Source: RPQJ01 sp963732415
GTDB lineage: Bacteria > Pseudomonadota > Gammaproteobacteria > Steroidobacterales > Steroidobacteraceae
DNA: 64,000 bases
Assembly (NCBI GenBank): GCA_963732415.1
Contig: CAVSZK010000021.1
Location: 248,001 to 312,000 of the forward strand
Reading direction: 5' to 3'
Part shown: positions 28,917 through 37,700 of the stretch, in pieces
How positions within the stretch are numbered: the first letter of the stretch is position 1
How the letters are laid out: each line of letters starts with the position of its first letter
Made by a program: the position numbers and the translations under genes
Notes under the pieces: model-generated
Told to the model about the DNA's origin: nothing
Database searches by the model: none
Seen by the model: only the letters and a program-made list of their open reading frames with translations

Positions 28917-29852
28917 ATGGAAATCTTCCACAGGACGACCAGCTACCCGTTCATGGCCACCCGCAAGCGGTGGTACGCGGTCTCGGCGGTGCTGATACTG
29001 GGTTCGCTGCTGTCACTGGCGGTGCAGGGCCTTAATTTCGGCATCGATTTCACCGGCGGCGTGGTGATGGAATTCACCTTCCCGCAGCAAGCAGACCTCG
29101 AGAAGGTGAGGGGCGACCTCGAGCGCGCAGGATTCGGCGACGCGGCGGTGCAGAGCTTCGGCACCTCGCGGGACGTGCTGGTGCGCCTGCTGCCCAGGGA
29201 CAACGAGGACGTGAACATCGTCGGCCAGAAAGTGCTCGCTGCGATGCAGGCAAGCGTGCCCGGCGTTGAGCTCAGGCGAACCGAGGTCGTGGGACCTCAG
29301 GTGGGCCAGGAACTCGCCGAGAAGGGCGCGCTTGCGATCCTGTTCACGTTCCTGCTGATCCTTGCGTACGTGGCCTTCCGCTTCCAGTGGAAACTGGCTG
29401 TCGGCGCGATCCTCGCGGCGCTGCATGACCCGATCGTGATCCTGGGTGTGTTCTCGGTGTTCGGGCTCACGTTCGACCTGCCCTCGCTCGCGGCGATCCT
29501 GGCGGTGATCGGCTATTCGCTGAACGACACAGTCGTCGTGTTCGACCGCCTTCGCGAGCGCTTCCTGTCGATTCGCAAGGGCACCTCCGAGCAGGTAATC
29601 AACGCGGCGATCAATGAGACGCTGTCGCGCACCATCATGACCAGTTTCATTACGCTGCTCACGGTGCTCTCCCTGCTGTTCTTCGGTGGCGAGATCCTGC
29701 GCGGGTTCTCGGTGGCCCTCACCATCGGCATCGCGGTCGGCACCTACTCCTCGATCTACATAGCGAGCGCGCTCGCGCTGGATTTCAGGCTGACGGCCCT
29801 TGACCTGATGCCGGCGCAGCGCGAGAAGGACGAAGTCGACGACATGCCGTGA
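28917..29852 (+). CDS. secF: Protein translocase subunit SecF
   Basis: A 311-residue partner of SecD. The N-terminal TM helix (~20-40) is followed by NFGIDFTGGVVMEF, the SecF periplasmic motif. The membrane bundle has VGPQVGQELAEKGALAI, VIGYSLNDTVVVFDRLRE with the conserved Asp, and NETLSRTIMTS. The C-terminal tail is short and charged. It completes the yajC-secD-secF operon; terC begins 45 bp later. Confidence 0.97.
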   Translation: MEIFHRTTSYPFMATRKRWYAVSAVLILGSLLSLAVQGLNFGIDFTGGVVMEFTFPQQADLEKVRGDLERAGFGDAAVQSFGTSRDVLVRLLPRDNEDVNIVGQKVLAAMQASVPGVELRRTEVVGPQVGQELAEKGALAILFTFLLILAYVAFRFQWKLAVGAILAALHDPIVILGVFSVFGLTFDLPSLAAILAVIGYSLNDTVVVFDRLRERFLSIRKGTSEQVINAAINETLSRTIMTSFITLLTVLSLLFFGGEILRGFSVALTIGIAVGTYSSIYIASALALDFRLTALDLMPAQREKDEVDDMP

Positions 29853-29897
29853 GGCGGCTTTGCACGCCAGGCGCTGGCGATCCGGGGGAGCAAGACC

Positions 29898-30881
29898 TTG
29901 GTTGAGCTGATCTGGATCGGATTCATCGCGCTGTTCCTGGGACTGCTGTTCCTGGATCTCAGCGTCCTGCACCGCGAGGCGGCCGAACTGTCGGTACGCC
30001 AGGCGCTGTTCTGGACGGCGGTCTGGATCGGCGTCGCCTTCTCGTACGCCTTCGTGATCTACGGCCTGTACGAATATCGCTGGTACGGGTTCACGCCGGC
30101 GGCGGACGCCCTGAACGGCAGGGACGCCGTGGTGCAGTACGTGACGGGCTACCTGCTCGAGTGGTCGCTGTCGGTCGACAACATCTTCGTGATGGCGCTG
30201 ATCTTCTCGTACCTGAAGATCCCGGCGCTCTACCAGTACCGCGTGCTCTTCTGGGGCATCGTCGGCGCAATCGTGCTGCGCGGCCTGATGATCATGGTCG
30301 GTACGGGATTGCTCCGGCACTTCGACTGGATGTTCTACGTCTTCGGCGCGACGCTGCTGGTGTCGGCGCTGAGGATGCTGCGCGAGGACGACGAAATTCG
30401 CGACTTTGGTACCAGCCTGCCGGCGAGGTTGGTGCGGCGCTTCGTGCCGGTCACCGACGAGCTGGACCGCGCGCGTTTCTTCGTTCGCAAGTCGGGCAAC
30501 CTCTATGCAACGCCGCTGTTCGTGGCGCTGGTCATGGTGGAACTGACCGATATAGTCTTCGCGGTGGACTCTATCCCCGCGATCCTGGCCGTCACCCGCG
30601 ACCCGTTCCTGGTCTTCACGTCGAATGCCTTCGCGATCCTGGGCCTTCGCTCACTCTATTTCGCGGTGGCCGGGCTGATGTCCCTGTTCCGGTACCTGAA
30701 ATACAGCCTGGTGCTGGTGCTGGCATTCGTCGGCGTGAAGATGCTGCTGATGGATCTCATTCACGTGCCGAACCTGTTATCGCTCGGCATCATCGTCGCG
30801 ACGCTCGGCGCGGGCAGCGTCGCGTCGCTCTGGGCAACGCGGCGCGAGCGCAAGGCCGCTGGAGACAACGGCCCGATCTAG
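29898..30881 (+). CDS. TerC-family integral membrane protein (Alx-like)
   Basis: A 327-residue protein with about eight or nine hydrophobic helices. EWSLSVDNIFVMALIF and ELTDIVFAVDSIPAILAVT are the two TerC signature segments with conserved membrane acidic residues. TerC proteins are linked to metal ion (Mn2+) export, including during co-secretory metalation of exported proteins. The start is a TTG at 29898 with GGGGGAG 7 bp upstream; no closer ATG gives the full first helix. Its position after secF is suggestive, but the link to export is inference. Confidence 0.88.
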   Translation: MVELIWIGFIALFLGLLFLDLSVLHREAAELSVRQALFWTAVWIGVAFSYAFVIYGLYEYRWYGFTPAADALNGRDAVVQYVTGYLLEWSLSVDNIFVMALIFSYLKIPALYQYRVLFWGIVGAIVLRGLMIMVGTGLLRHFDWMFYVFGATLLVSALRMLREDDEIRDFGTSLPARLVRRFVPVTDELDRARFFVRKSGNLYATPLFVALVMVELTDIVFAVDSIPAILAVTRDPFLVFTSNAFAILGLRSLYFAVAGLMSLFRYLKYSLVLVLAFVGVKMLLMDLIHVPNLLSLGIIVATLGAGSVASLWATRRERKAAGDNGPI

Positions 30882-30908
30882 CCCTGCGGCGCTGTCTGAG
30901 GGCGCGAT

Positions 30909-32360
30909 CTAGTCCTGCCGGGGGCGCCTGAGGGCGCTGTGCTTCCAGCCGTAGAACACGTAGATCAGCATGCCGAAGAATGTCCAGACGAGCAGCCGCA
31001 CCCAGGTGTCCTTGGGCAGCGAGATCATCATGTAGGCGCAGATCAGTGCGCCGGCCGTACACACCACCCACGGCAGCCTGACGCGGAACGGCCGCTGCAG
31101 GTCCGGCCGGGTGTGGCGCAGCACCAGCACGCCGATGCACACCACGATGAAGGCCAGCAGCGTGCCGATTGAAACCAGCTCGCCGAGGATCGTCACCGGC
31201 AGCGTTCCGGCGATCGTGGCTGCGGCGACACCCGTGACCAGCGTCGAGAACGACGGGGACTTGAATTTCGGGTGCACCTTGCCGAACACAGGCGGCAGCA
31301 GACCGTCCTTGGCCATCGAGTAGAAGATGCGCGGCTGTCCGAGCAGCATCACCAGCATCGTGGAGGTCATGCCGGCGATCGCGCCGAGCTTCACCCAGCC
31401 CGACAACCAGTTGAGCCCAGAATAGCGATCCAGCGCCAGCGCGACCGGAGCCGCCGTGTTCAGTTCCCGGTAGGGGACCATGCCGGTCAGAACCGCCGCG
31501 ACCCCGATATAGAGCACGGTGCAGATCGCCAGGCTCAGCAGGATGCCGATCGGCATGTTGCGTTGCGGGTTGCGGGTCTCCTGCGCGGCGGTCGAGACGG
31601 CGTCAAAACCGATGTAGGCGAAGAAGATGATGCCGGCCGCGGTAACCACGCCCGACCACCCAAACCGGCCCGGCCCCTCGTTCGGCGGGATAAACGGGTC
31701 CCAGTTCGCGCCTTGCACGTACCAGGCGCCAAAGCCGATGAACAGCACGATGACCGTGACCTTGATCGCGACCACCACCCCGTTGAACCGCGACGACTGG
31801 TGCATTCCGATGTAGCTGAGCGCCGTAATCACGCAGATGATCAGCACCGCAGGCAGGTTGATCAGCGCTCCGGTGCGCACCAGTTCCCAGTGCCCCTCAC
31901 CCTTGGTAAACGGGGCGTGGGTGAGTACGTCAGGCAGGTGCAGGCCGATCTGGTCCATCAGGCTCACTACGTAGCCCGACCAGCCGACCGCGATCGTGGC
32001 GCCGGCGAACAGGTACTCGAGGATCAGGTTCCAGCCCACGAACCACGCGATACCCTCGCCGAGCGTTACATAAGAGTACGAGTACGCGCTGCCCGAGACC
32101 GGGATCATCGCAGCGAACTCGGCGTAGCAGAGGCCCGCGAACGCGCAGCCGATGCCCGCGATGATGAACGACAACACCAGTGCCGGACCGGCGTGGTTTG
32201 CCGCGGCGGTGCCCGTGAGCACGAAGATACCGGTGCCGATGATCGCGCCTATTCCGAGCAGCACCAGCGCCCTGGCGTCCAGCACACGATTGAGTTCGTT
32301 GGCCGAACCCGCCTCCTGCAGATCGGTGATGGGTTTGGTCGAGAACAGGCCGTGTGCCAT
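30909..32360 (-). CDS. APC-family amino acid permease (cationic amino acid transporter type)
   Basis: A 483-residue protein with about twelve hydrophobic helices. The first bears LLGIGAIIGTGIFVLTG, the substrate-site motif of APC transporters; FAYIGFDAVSTAAQETRNPQRNMP is the conserved TM6 region of the CAT/YfnA group. Homologues import arginine, lysine or branched-chain and other amino acids by proton symport, so the substrate cannot be fixed here. The start has a GGGGGA element upstream. It converges on terC across 27 bp. Confidence 0.9.
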   Translation of the reverse strand: MAHGLFSTKPITDLQEAGSANELNRVLDARALVLLGIGAIIGTGIFVLTGTAAANHAGPALVLSFIIAGIGCAFAGLCYAEFAAMIPVSGSAYSYSYVTLGEGIAWFVGWNLILEYLFAGATIAVGWSGYVVSLMDQIGLHLPDVLTHAPFTKGEGHWELVRTGALINLPAVLIICVITALSYIGMHQSSRFNGVVVAIKVTVIVLFIGFGAWYVQGANWDPFIPPNEGPGRFGWSGVVTAAGIIFFAYIGFDAVSTAAQETRNPQRNMPIGILLSLAICTVLYIGVAAVLTGMVPYRELNTAAPVALALDRYSGLNWLSGWVKLGAIAGMTSTMLVMLLGQPRIFYSMAKDGLLPPVFGKVHPKFKSPSFSTLVTGVAAATIAGTLPVTILGELVSIGTLLAFIVVCIGVLVLRHTRPDLQRPFRVRLPWVVCTAGALICAYMMISLPKDTWVRLLVWTFFGMLIYVFYGWKHSALRRPRQD

Positions 32361-32454
32361 GGAATCCCCCGCTACCGTTCGTTGATGTTCGTCGCGCCCG
32401 GCCAGGCGCCGCCGGAATGTACCGCGACCGCGACCCCGCGCGATAGTGGCGGGC

Positions 32455-33255
32455 TCAGCCCTCGCGCAGCGGTTCCGGTACGAAGGGCTTCAGGCACTCG
32501 ACCAGGGCTTCGTAGACCTTGGGAGCACCGGCGATGATGTTGCCGCCCTGCCGGTACTCGCCGCCGGACAGCGTGCCGACGTGACCGCCGGCCTCGGTGA
32601 TCAGCAGCGTGCCCGCGGCCGTGTCCCAGGAGTTGAGCCCGATTTCCCAGAATCCGTCGATGCGGCCGGCCGCGACATACGCGAGGTCGAGCGATGCCGC
32701 GCCGGGCCGCCGAATGCCGGCCGTCTGCTGCATCACGACCTTCAGCATCGCCAGGTATTCGTCGGTCCAGCGCGCGTTGGCGCGGTAAGGGAAGCCGGTG
32801 CCGATCAGTGCGCCTTCGAGCCCGACCTGCTTGCTGACCCGTATGCGCCGGCCGTCGCGCTGCGCGCCGTCGCCGCGCGAGGCGGTGAACAGCTCCTGCC
32901 GCATCGGGTCGTAGACCACCGCGTGCTCGAGCCGGCCGCGGTATTCGCAGGCGAGCGACACCGCGAAGGTGGGGAAGCCGTGCAGGAAGTTGGTGGTGCC
33001 ATCCAGGGGATCGATGATCCAGACGAATTCGTCACCGCCGCTGCGGCCGCCTTCCTCGCCGAGGAAGCCGTGGTCCGGGTGCGAGCGGCGGATCGTCTCG
33101 ATGATGTCCCGCTCGGCCATCTGGTCGATTTCGCTGACGAAGTCGTTGCGGCTCTTCGCGCGCACCTCCAGCGACGGCACGCGGTCGACGTTGCGCACGA
33201 TCAGGTCACCGGCGCGGCGTGCGGCGCGGACGGCGATGTTCAGTAACGGTTGCAT
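32455..33255 (-). CDS. suhB: Inositol-1-monophosphatase / SuhB
   Basis: A 266-residue Mg2+-dependent phosphatase of the inositol monophosphatase family. In E. coli SuhB also joins the rRNA antitermination complex. Metal-site motifs are GEEGG, WIIDPLDGTTNFLHGFP and WDTAAGTLLITEAGG. I use the ATG at 33255 (MQPLLNIAVRAARRAGD), the family start; the longer frame runs into trmJ. Only 23 bp separate its start from the divergent trmJ start. Confidence 0.94.
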   Translation of the reverse strand: MQPLLNIAVRAARRAGDLIVRNVDRVPSLEVRAKSRNDFVSEIDQMAERDIIETIRRSHPDHGFLGEEGGRSGGDEFVWIIDPLDGTTNFLHGFPTFAVSLACEYRGRLEHAVVYDPMRQELFTASRGDGAQRDGRRIRVSKQVGLEGALIGTGFPYRANARWTDEYLAMLKVVMQQTAGIRRPGAASLDLAYVAAGRIDGFWEIGLNSWDTAAGTLLITEAGGHVGTLSGGEYRQGGNIIAGAPKVYEALVECLKPFVPEPLREG

Positions 33256-33278
33256 GCGGGCAGCTAGAATAGCAGAGC

Positions 33279-34025
33279 ATGTCCATCTGCATCGTACTCG
33301 TCGGCATATCGCACCCCGGTAACATCGGTTCCGCCGCCCGTGCGATGAAGACAATGGGGTTCGGCAGCCTGCGCCTCGTGGCGCCGGCGCGGTTCCCGGC
33401 GACCGAGGCGACGGTCATGGCAGCCGGTGCCGACGACGTGCTGGACGGCACCGCCATATACGCGGATGTCGCGGGTGCCGTCGCCGACTGCGGCCTGATC
33501 ATCGGCACGACCGCCAGGTCCAGGCACCTGCCGTGGCGAGTGCTTGAGCCGCGAGCCGCGGCGCGCGAGGCGGCGGCCGCGTCCCGCGAGGGCAGGGTCG
33601 CGGTGCTGTTTGGCGCCGAACGAACCGGGCTCTCGAACGACGACATCGACCGCTGCCAGCTGCTGCTGTCGATCCCGACCGGTGCGACCTACACGTCGCT
33701 GAACGTGGCGATGGCAGTGCAGGTCGTGGCCTACGAGCTGCTGCTGGCGCTGCGCGACGGCGACGTGGGCAGCGCCGAGCGCGGGGTTCCGCTCGCCAGT
33801 GCCAGGGAGATGGAGCACTTCTACGTGCAGCTCGAGCAGGTGATGGAGCAGGCCGATTTCCGCGACCGCAATGGCGAAGGACACCTGATGGCGCGCATCA
33901 GGCGGCTGTTCAACCGTGCGGTCATGGACCAGAACGAGGTAAACATCCTGCGCGGGATCCTCACCTCGGTGCAGGGCCGGCGGCGGCGCGCCGGTGATCC
34001 ACACACGCCGCGGACCGGGGAGTGA
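33279..34025 (+). CDS. trmJ: tRNA (cytidine/uridine-2'-O-)-methyltransferase TrmJ
   Basis: A 248-residue SPOUT methyltransferase that 2'-O-methylates position 32 of the tRNA anticodon loop with SAM. VLVGISHPGNIGSAARAMKTMG, LFGAERTGLSNDD and TYTSLNVAMAVQVVAYEL are the knot motifs. The C-terminal extension (about residues 165-248) is typical of TrmJ. A TAGAAT box at 33265-33270 would place the transcript start nearly at the ATG. It precedes iscS, a common order in gammaproteobacteria. Confidence 0.94.
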   Translation: MSICIVLVGISHPGNIGSAARAMKTMGFGSLRLVAPARFPATEATVMAAGADDVLDGTAIYADVAGAVADCGLIIGTTARSRHLPWRVLEPRAAAREAAAASREGRVAVLFGAERTGLSNDDIDRCQLLLSIPTGATYTSLNVAMAVQVVAYELLLALRDGDVGSAERGVPLASAREMEHFYVQLEQVMEQADFRDRNGEGHLMARIRRLFNRAVMDQNEVNILRGILTSVQGRRRRAGDPHTPRTGE

Positions 34026-34027
34026 CG

Positions 34028-35194
34028 ATGACGGTGGTCTACCTGGACAACGCGGCCACGACGCCGGTGGACCCGCGAGTGGTCGAGACGATGCTCGAGT
34101 GCTGTGGGCCGGGTGGCGACTTCGCGAATCCCTCGTCGGTGGGCCACGAGCCCGGTCGACGCGCGCGAGCGCGCGTCGAACAGGCGCGGGCCGAGGTGGC
34201 CCGCGTGGTCGGCGCGGCGCCGGAGCAGGTCATCTGGACCTCGGGTGCCACGGAAGCGGACAACCTCGCACTGTTCGGCGCTGCGCGGTTCCAGCGCACC
34301 AGGGGCCGCCACCTGGTGACTTCCCGGACCGAGCACCCGGCCGTGCTCGACAGTTGCCGGCAGCTCGAGCGCGAGGGCTTCGAGGTCACCTACCTGAAAC
34401 CCGGGCCGGACGGCATCGTGCAGCCGTCGCAGGTCGAGGCTGCGCTGCGGCCCGATACGATCCTGGTATCGCTGATGCACGTGCAGAACGAGATCGGGGT
34501 GGTGCAGGACGTGGGCGCGGTCGGTCGCCTGTGCCGGACACGGGGCGTGCTGATGCACGTCGACGCCGCCCAGGGCGCGGGAAAGCTGTCCATCGACGTC
34601 GAGCGCGACTGCATCGACCTGCTTGCGCTCACCGCCCACAAGGTCCACGGACCGAAGGGGGTCGGTGCGCTGGTGATGCGACGGGAGCCGCGACTGGGCC
34701 TGGTGCCCATCCTGTTCGGCGGTGGACAGGAGCGCGGCCTGCGTTCCGGCACGATTCCGACGCACCAGGTCGCCGGCATGGGCCGGGCTTTTGCGATCGC
34801 GGCCGAGGAGATGCAGGCAGACGCGGAGAGGATCGCGACCCTGAGAACGCTGTTGTTCGAGTCGATCGCGGCGCTTCCGGACGTGGAACTGAATGGCCAC
34901 CCGACGCAGAGGGTGCCCGGCATCCTCAGCGTCACCGTGGACGGTGTCGAGGGCGAGAGCCTGCTGCATGCGCTGGCCGACCTCGCGATAGCGTCGGGCT
35001 CGGCCTGCGCATCGGCGCACGCAGAGCCATCCTATGTGCTGCGTGCGCTTGGCCATGGCGATCGTCTTGCGCAGAGCACGCTGCGGTTGAGCCTCGGGCG
35101 GTTCACGACCCGGGAAGAGGTGGAGTATGCCGCTGCGCGGATCGCCGCGGAGGTGCCGCGCCTGCGCGCCATTGCTCCGGCGACGCTGCGGTGA
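34028..35194 (+). CDS. iscS: Cysteine desulfurase IscS
   Basis: PLP enzyme that takes sulfur from cysteine for Fe-S clusters and tRNA thiolation. I prefer the ATG at 34028, which has GGGGAG 5 bp upstream, over the GTG at 34022; this gives 388 residues. YLDNAATTPVDPRV begins the fold. Lys205 in TAHKVHGPKG binds PLP, and Cys327 in SGSACASAHAEPSYVL is the persulfide cysteine, matching E. coli Lys206 and Cys328. The gene stop overlaps the next start (GTGA). iscR, hscBA and fdx are absent around it. Confidence 0.94.
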   Translation: MTVVYLDNAATTPVDPRVVETMLECCGPGGDFANPSSVGHEPGRRARARVEQARAEVARVVGAAPEQVIWTSGATEADNLALFGAARFQRTRGRHLVTSRTEHPAVLDSCRQLEREGFEVTYLKPGPDGIVQPSQVEAALRPDTILVSLMHVQNEIGVVQDVGAVGRLCRTRGVLMHVDAAQGAGKLSIDVERDCIDLLALTAHKVHGPKGVGALVMRREPRLGLVPILFGGGQERGLRSGTIPTHQVAGMGRAFAIAAEEMQADAERIATLRTLLFESIAALPDVELNGHPTQRVPGILSVTVDGVEGESLLHALADLAIASGSACASAHAEPSYVLRALGHGDRLAQSTLRLSLGRFTTREEVEYAAARIAAEVPRLRAIAPATLR

Positions 35195-35598
35195 GCGCCG
35201 TGGCGAACGACGATCCTCGCTACAGCAGCGAGGTTCGCCGCCGCATGAGGGAACTCCCCGGCGCGCAGCCGCTGCCGCGGGGCGTGCCGACCGCGAATGG
35301 CGCTGCAGGGGATGCGGATCACGGCGCACGAGTGGAGCTCGAATTCATGGTCGAGCAAGGGCGTGTGGCGCGTGGACGGTTCCGCGCCTTTGGCTGCCCG
35401 CACCTGGTGGCCGCCGCTTCATGGGTCACCGACCGGCTGCGCGGCGCGAACCGCGACGACCTGGCCGCGTGGGACTGGCGCGAGGCGGCCGAAGCGCTCG
35501 AGGTGCCGGCTGCCAAATTCGGGCGCCTGCTCACGTTGCAGGATGCAGTGCGGGACGTGGCACGGAACTGGCCGTCTGCTCCGGGGTCTACCGTGTAG
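35191..35598 (+). CDS. IscU/NifU-N-like protein retaining a single cysteine
   Basis: A 135-residue protein starting at GTG 35191, overlapping the iscS stop. The stretch RFRAFGCPHLVAAASWVTD aligns with the central IscU segment (YGCGSAIASSS type). Cys69 there is the only cysteine in the protein. The IscU positions equivalent to Cys37 and the HC pair near residue 105 are not cysteines (GRLLTLQDAV at the second site). It probably cannot assemble a standard [2Fe-2S] cluster like IscU. It may accept or relay sulfur from IscS, or serve an adaptor role. A TAGAAT box for iscA overlaps its stop. Confidence 0.78.
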   Translation: MSAVANDDPRYSSEVRRRMRELPGAQPLPRGVPTANGAAGDADHGARVELEFMVEQGRVARGRFRAFGCPHLVAAASWVTDRLRGANRDDLAAWDWREAAEALEVPAAKFGRLLTLQDAVRDVARNWPSAPGSTV

Positions 35599-35629
35599 AA
35601 TCAGCCAACAGCCATCACCAACTGCGATC

Positions 35630-35953
35630 ATGCCGGTTTCACTGACACCTGCCGCTGCCGAACGAGTCCGGAGTTTCATCGTCAATCGCGGCCGCGGCGT
35701 CGGCCTGCGGCTCGGGATCAAGAAGACCGGGTGCTCCGGCTTCGCCTACGTGGTGAGTTATGCCGAAGAGGTGGCGCCGGGGGATGCGGTGTTCGAGGGC
35801 GAGGGCGTAAAGGTGATCGTGGATGCTGAAAGCCTTCGCTACGTGGACGGAACCGAGATCGACTTCGTCAAGCAGGGCTTGAACGAGGCGTTCAAGTTCC
35901 GTAACCCCAACGTCCGCGGCGAATGCGGCTGCGGCGAGAGCTTTAACGTCTAA
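35630..35953 (+). CDS. iscA: Iron-sulfur cluster assembly protein IscA
   Basis: A 107-residue A-type carrier, the same length as E. coli IscA. The three cluster/iron-binding cysteines are at the family positions: Cys35 in KKTGCSG, and Cys99 and Cys101 in GECGCGESF. It lies 31 bp after the scaffold-like gene. With iscS and the one-cysteine protein it forms a shortened Fe-S group. The paralogues SufA or ErpA are alternatives of the same fold. Confidence 0.9.
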   Translation: MPVSLTPAAAERVRSFIVNRGRGVGLRLGIKKTGCSGFAYVVSYAEEVAPGDAVFEGEGVKVIVDAESLRYVDGTEIDFVKQGLNEAFKFRNPNVRGECGCGESFNV

Positions 35954-35975
35954 CTGCCCGTCGCGGCTGAATTTA

Positions 35976-36010
35976 TTGGCCCACCGAGGAGCGCGAAGGT
36001 ATACTTCGCG
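35976..36010 (+). promoter_or_regulatory. Candidate ndk promoter with -10 inside an inverted repeat
   Basis: TTGGCC (35976-35981), an 18-bp spacer and TATACT (36000-36005) form a reasonable sigma-70 promoter, with a leader of about 105 nt to the ndk ATG. The -10 lies in the inverted repeat CGCGAAG (35992-35998) / CTTCGCG (36004-36010) around GTATA. That placement would suit a repressor site. Confidence 0.5.
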
Positions 36011-36117
36011 GTTCGAATCACGAGCTCCGACCCCGCCCTGGAAGCCGCGCCTGCGCGGGTCCGGCGCGCCGGGCGCCTTATCAACACAGCAGGGGCCGAC
36101 GCCCCGAGAGGAACCGC

Positions 36118-36543
36118 ATGGCCGTCGAACGCACGTTGTCCATCGTCAAGCCCGATGGGGTCCAGAAGAACGTCATTGGTGATGTCTACCGCCGCTTCGA
36201 GCAGGCTGGCCTGCGAATCGTGGCCGCGCGCATGAGGCGACTGACGCAGGCCGAGGCTGAAGGCTTTTACGCGGTGCACAGCGAGCGCCCGTTCTTCCGC
36301 GACCTGGTCGCCTACATGACTTCCGGTCCGGTCGTCGTGCAGGTGCTCGAGGGTGAGAATGCCGTGGCGAAGAACCGCGACATCATGGGCGCGACCGACC
36401 CGAAGAAAGCGGCGCCGGGAACGATCCGCGCAGACCTGGCCACCAGCATCGAGCAGAACGTGGTGCACGGTTCCGACAGCCTGGAGAATGCGGCCCGGGA
36501 AATCAGCTACTTCTTCGCCGAAACCGAGCTCTGCCCGCGCTGA
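36118..36543 (+). CDS. ndk: Nucleoside diphosphate kinase
   Basis: Balances NTP/dNTP pools by phosphate transfer through a histidine. The 141-residue length is typical. ERTLSIVKPDGVQKN is the N-terminal motif, and the phosphohistidine is His117 in NVVHGSDS. The ATG follows GAGAGGAACCGC, a good ribosome binding site. rlmN begins 38 bp downstream. Confidence 0.97.
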   Translation: MAVERTLSIVKPDGVQKNVIGDVYRRFEQAGLRIVAARMRRLTQAEAEGFYAVHSERPFFRDLVAYMTSGPVVVQVLEGENAVAKNRDIMGATDPKKAAPGTIRADLATSIEQNVVHGSDSLENAAREISYFFAETELCPR

Positions 36544-36581
36544 GCGGGAACCCCGGCGCAGCCGCCCGGTCCATTTCCAGC

Positions 36582-37700
36582 ATGAACGAAGTCACCACCC
36601 ACGGTACCAACCTTCTCGGCCTCACGCGGGCCGGGATGGAGGAATTCGTCCTCGGGATGGGCGAGAAGCCTTTCCGCGCGCGCCAGCTGATGAAGTGGAT
36701 CTACCGGCGCGCCACGGGCGACTTCGAGCAGATGACCGACCTCGGCCGTGATTTCCGCAGTCGGCTGGCTGCCATCGCCGAGATTCGCGCCCCGGAGGTC
36801 ATCTTTTCGCAGGCTTCGGCCGACGGCACCCGCAAGTGGCTGCTGCGTCTCGAGAGCGGGCAGGCGATCGAGATGGTGTTCATTCCCGAGCCCGGCCGCG
36901 GGACGCTCTGCATTTCCAGCCAGATCGGCTGCACGATGGACTGCGGCTTCTGCTCGACCGGTCAGCAGGGATTCAATCGCAATCTCACGACGGCCGAGAT
37001 CGTCGGCCAGGTCTGGCTCGCAAACCGCGAGCTCGGTTATTCGCCGGACGGTAACCGTGTGATCACCAACGTGGTTTTCATGGGCATGGGCGAGCCGTTG
37101 ATGAACTATCGCAACGTGGTGCCCGCGGCCGAGCTGATGATGGATGACCTCGGCCTCGACCTGTCGCGGCGGAGAGTGACGATCAGCACGTCCGGGCTGG
37201 TCCCGCAGATGATGCGCATCGCCGACGAGACCAACGTCGCACTCGCCGTGTCGCTTCACGCCCCGAACGACGAGCTGCGCAGTGAACTGATGCCGATCAA
37301 CCGCCGGCACCCGATCGCGAGCCTTCTCGAGGCCTGCTGGCACTACGTCGAAAAGCAGAACGCCCGCAACGTGACGTTCGAGTACGTGATGCTCGACGGG
37401 GTCAATGACCGGCCCGAGCACGCGCGACAGCTCGCCGGGCTGCTGCGGGGTCATCCGGCCAAGGTCAACCTGATCCCGTTCAACCCGTTCCCGAATACGC
37501 GCTATCGGCGCTCCACGGAGGAGGCGATCGAGCGCTTCCGCGACCTGCTGATCAAGGGAGGCGTCATGGCGACGATCAGGCGCACGCGCGGCGACGACAT
37601 CGATGCCGCCTGCGGCCAGCTCGTCGGCCGGGTCAACGACCGGACGACGGTGCGCCTCGGTGATCGCAACCTGGTTCCCGTCTCGGTATCCCACGCATGA
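36582..37700 (+). CDS. rlmN: Dual-specificity 23S rRNA/tRNA adenine-C2 methyltransferase RlmN
   Basis: Radical-SAM enzyme methylating C2 of A2503 in 23S rRNA and A37 in some tRNAs. The 372-residue chain has the cluster motif CTMDCGFC with Cys117, Cys121 and Cys124. SSQIGCTMDCGFCSTGQQGF is the family block and PLMNYRNVV follows. Near the C-terminus, AACGQLVGRV carries the methyl-carrying cysteine. Its stop overlaps the pilW start (ATGA, 37697-37700). Confidence 0.97.
   Translation: MNEVTTHGTNLLGLTRAGMEEFVLGMGEKPFRARQLMKWIYRRATGDFEQMTDLGRDFRSRLAAIAEIRAPEVIFSQASADGTRKWLLRLESGQAIEMVFIPEPGRGTLCISSQIGCTMDCGFCSTGQQGFNRNLTTAEIVGQVWLANRELGYSPDGNRVITNVVFMGMGEPLMNYRNVVPAAELMMDDLGLDLSRRRVTISTSGLVPQMMRIADETNVALAVSLHAPNDELRSELMPINRRHPIASLLEACWHYVEKQNARNVTFEYVMLDGVNDRPEHARQLAGLLRGHPAKVNLIPFNPFPNTRYRRSTEEAIERFRDLLIKGGVMATIRRTRGDDIDAACGQLVGRVNDRTTVRLGDRNLVPVSVSHA

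Noticed and set aside
29013..30320. Long minus-strand open frame (435 codons) opposite secF and terC
   Set aside because: It is antisense to well-conserved secF/terC, its translation is Arg/Gln/His-rich low complexity, and it shows no family motif. Such frames are common opposite G+C-rich genes.
36507..37694. Minus-strand open frame of 395 codons opposite rlmN
   Set aside because: It mirrors rlmN codons and has no recognisable domain; the plus strand carries the radical-SAM motif.
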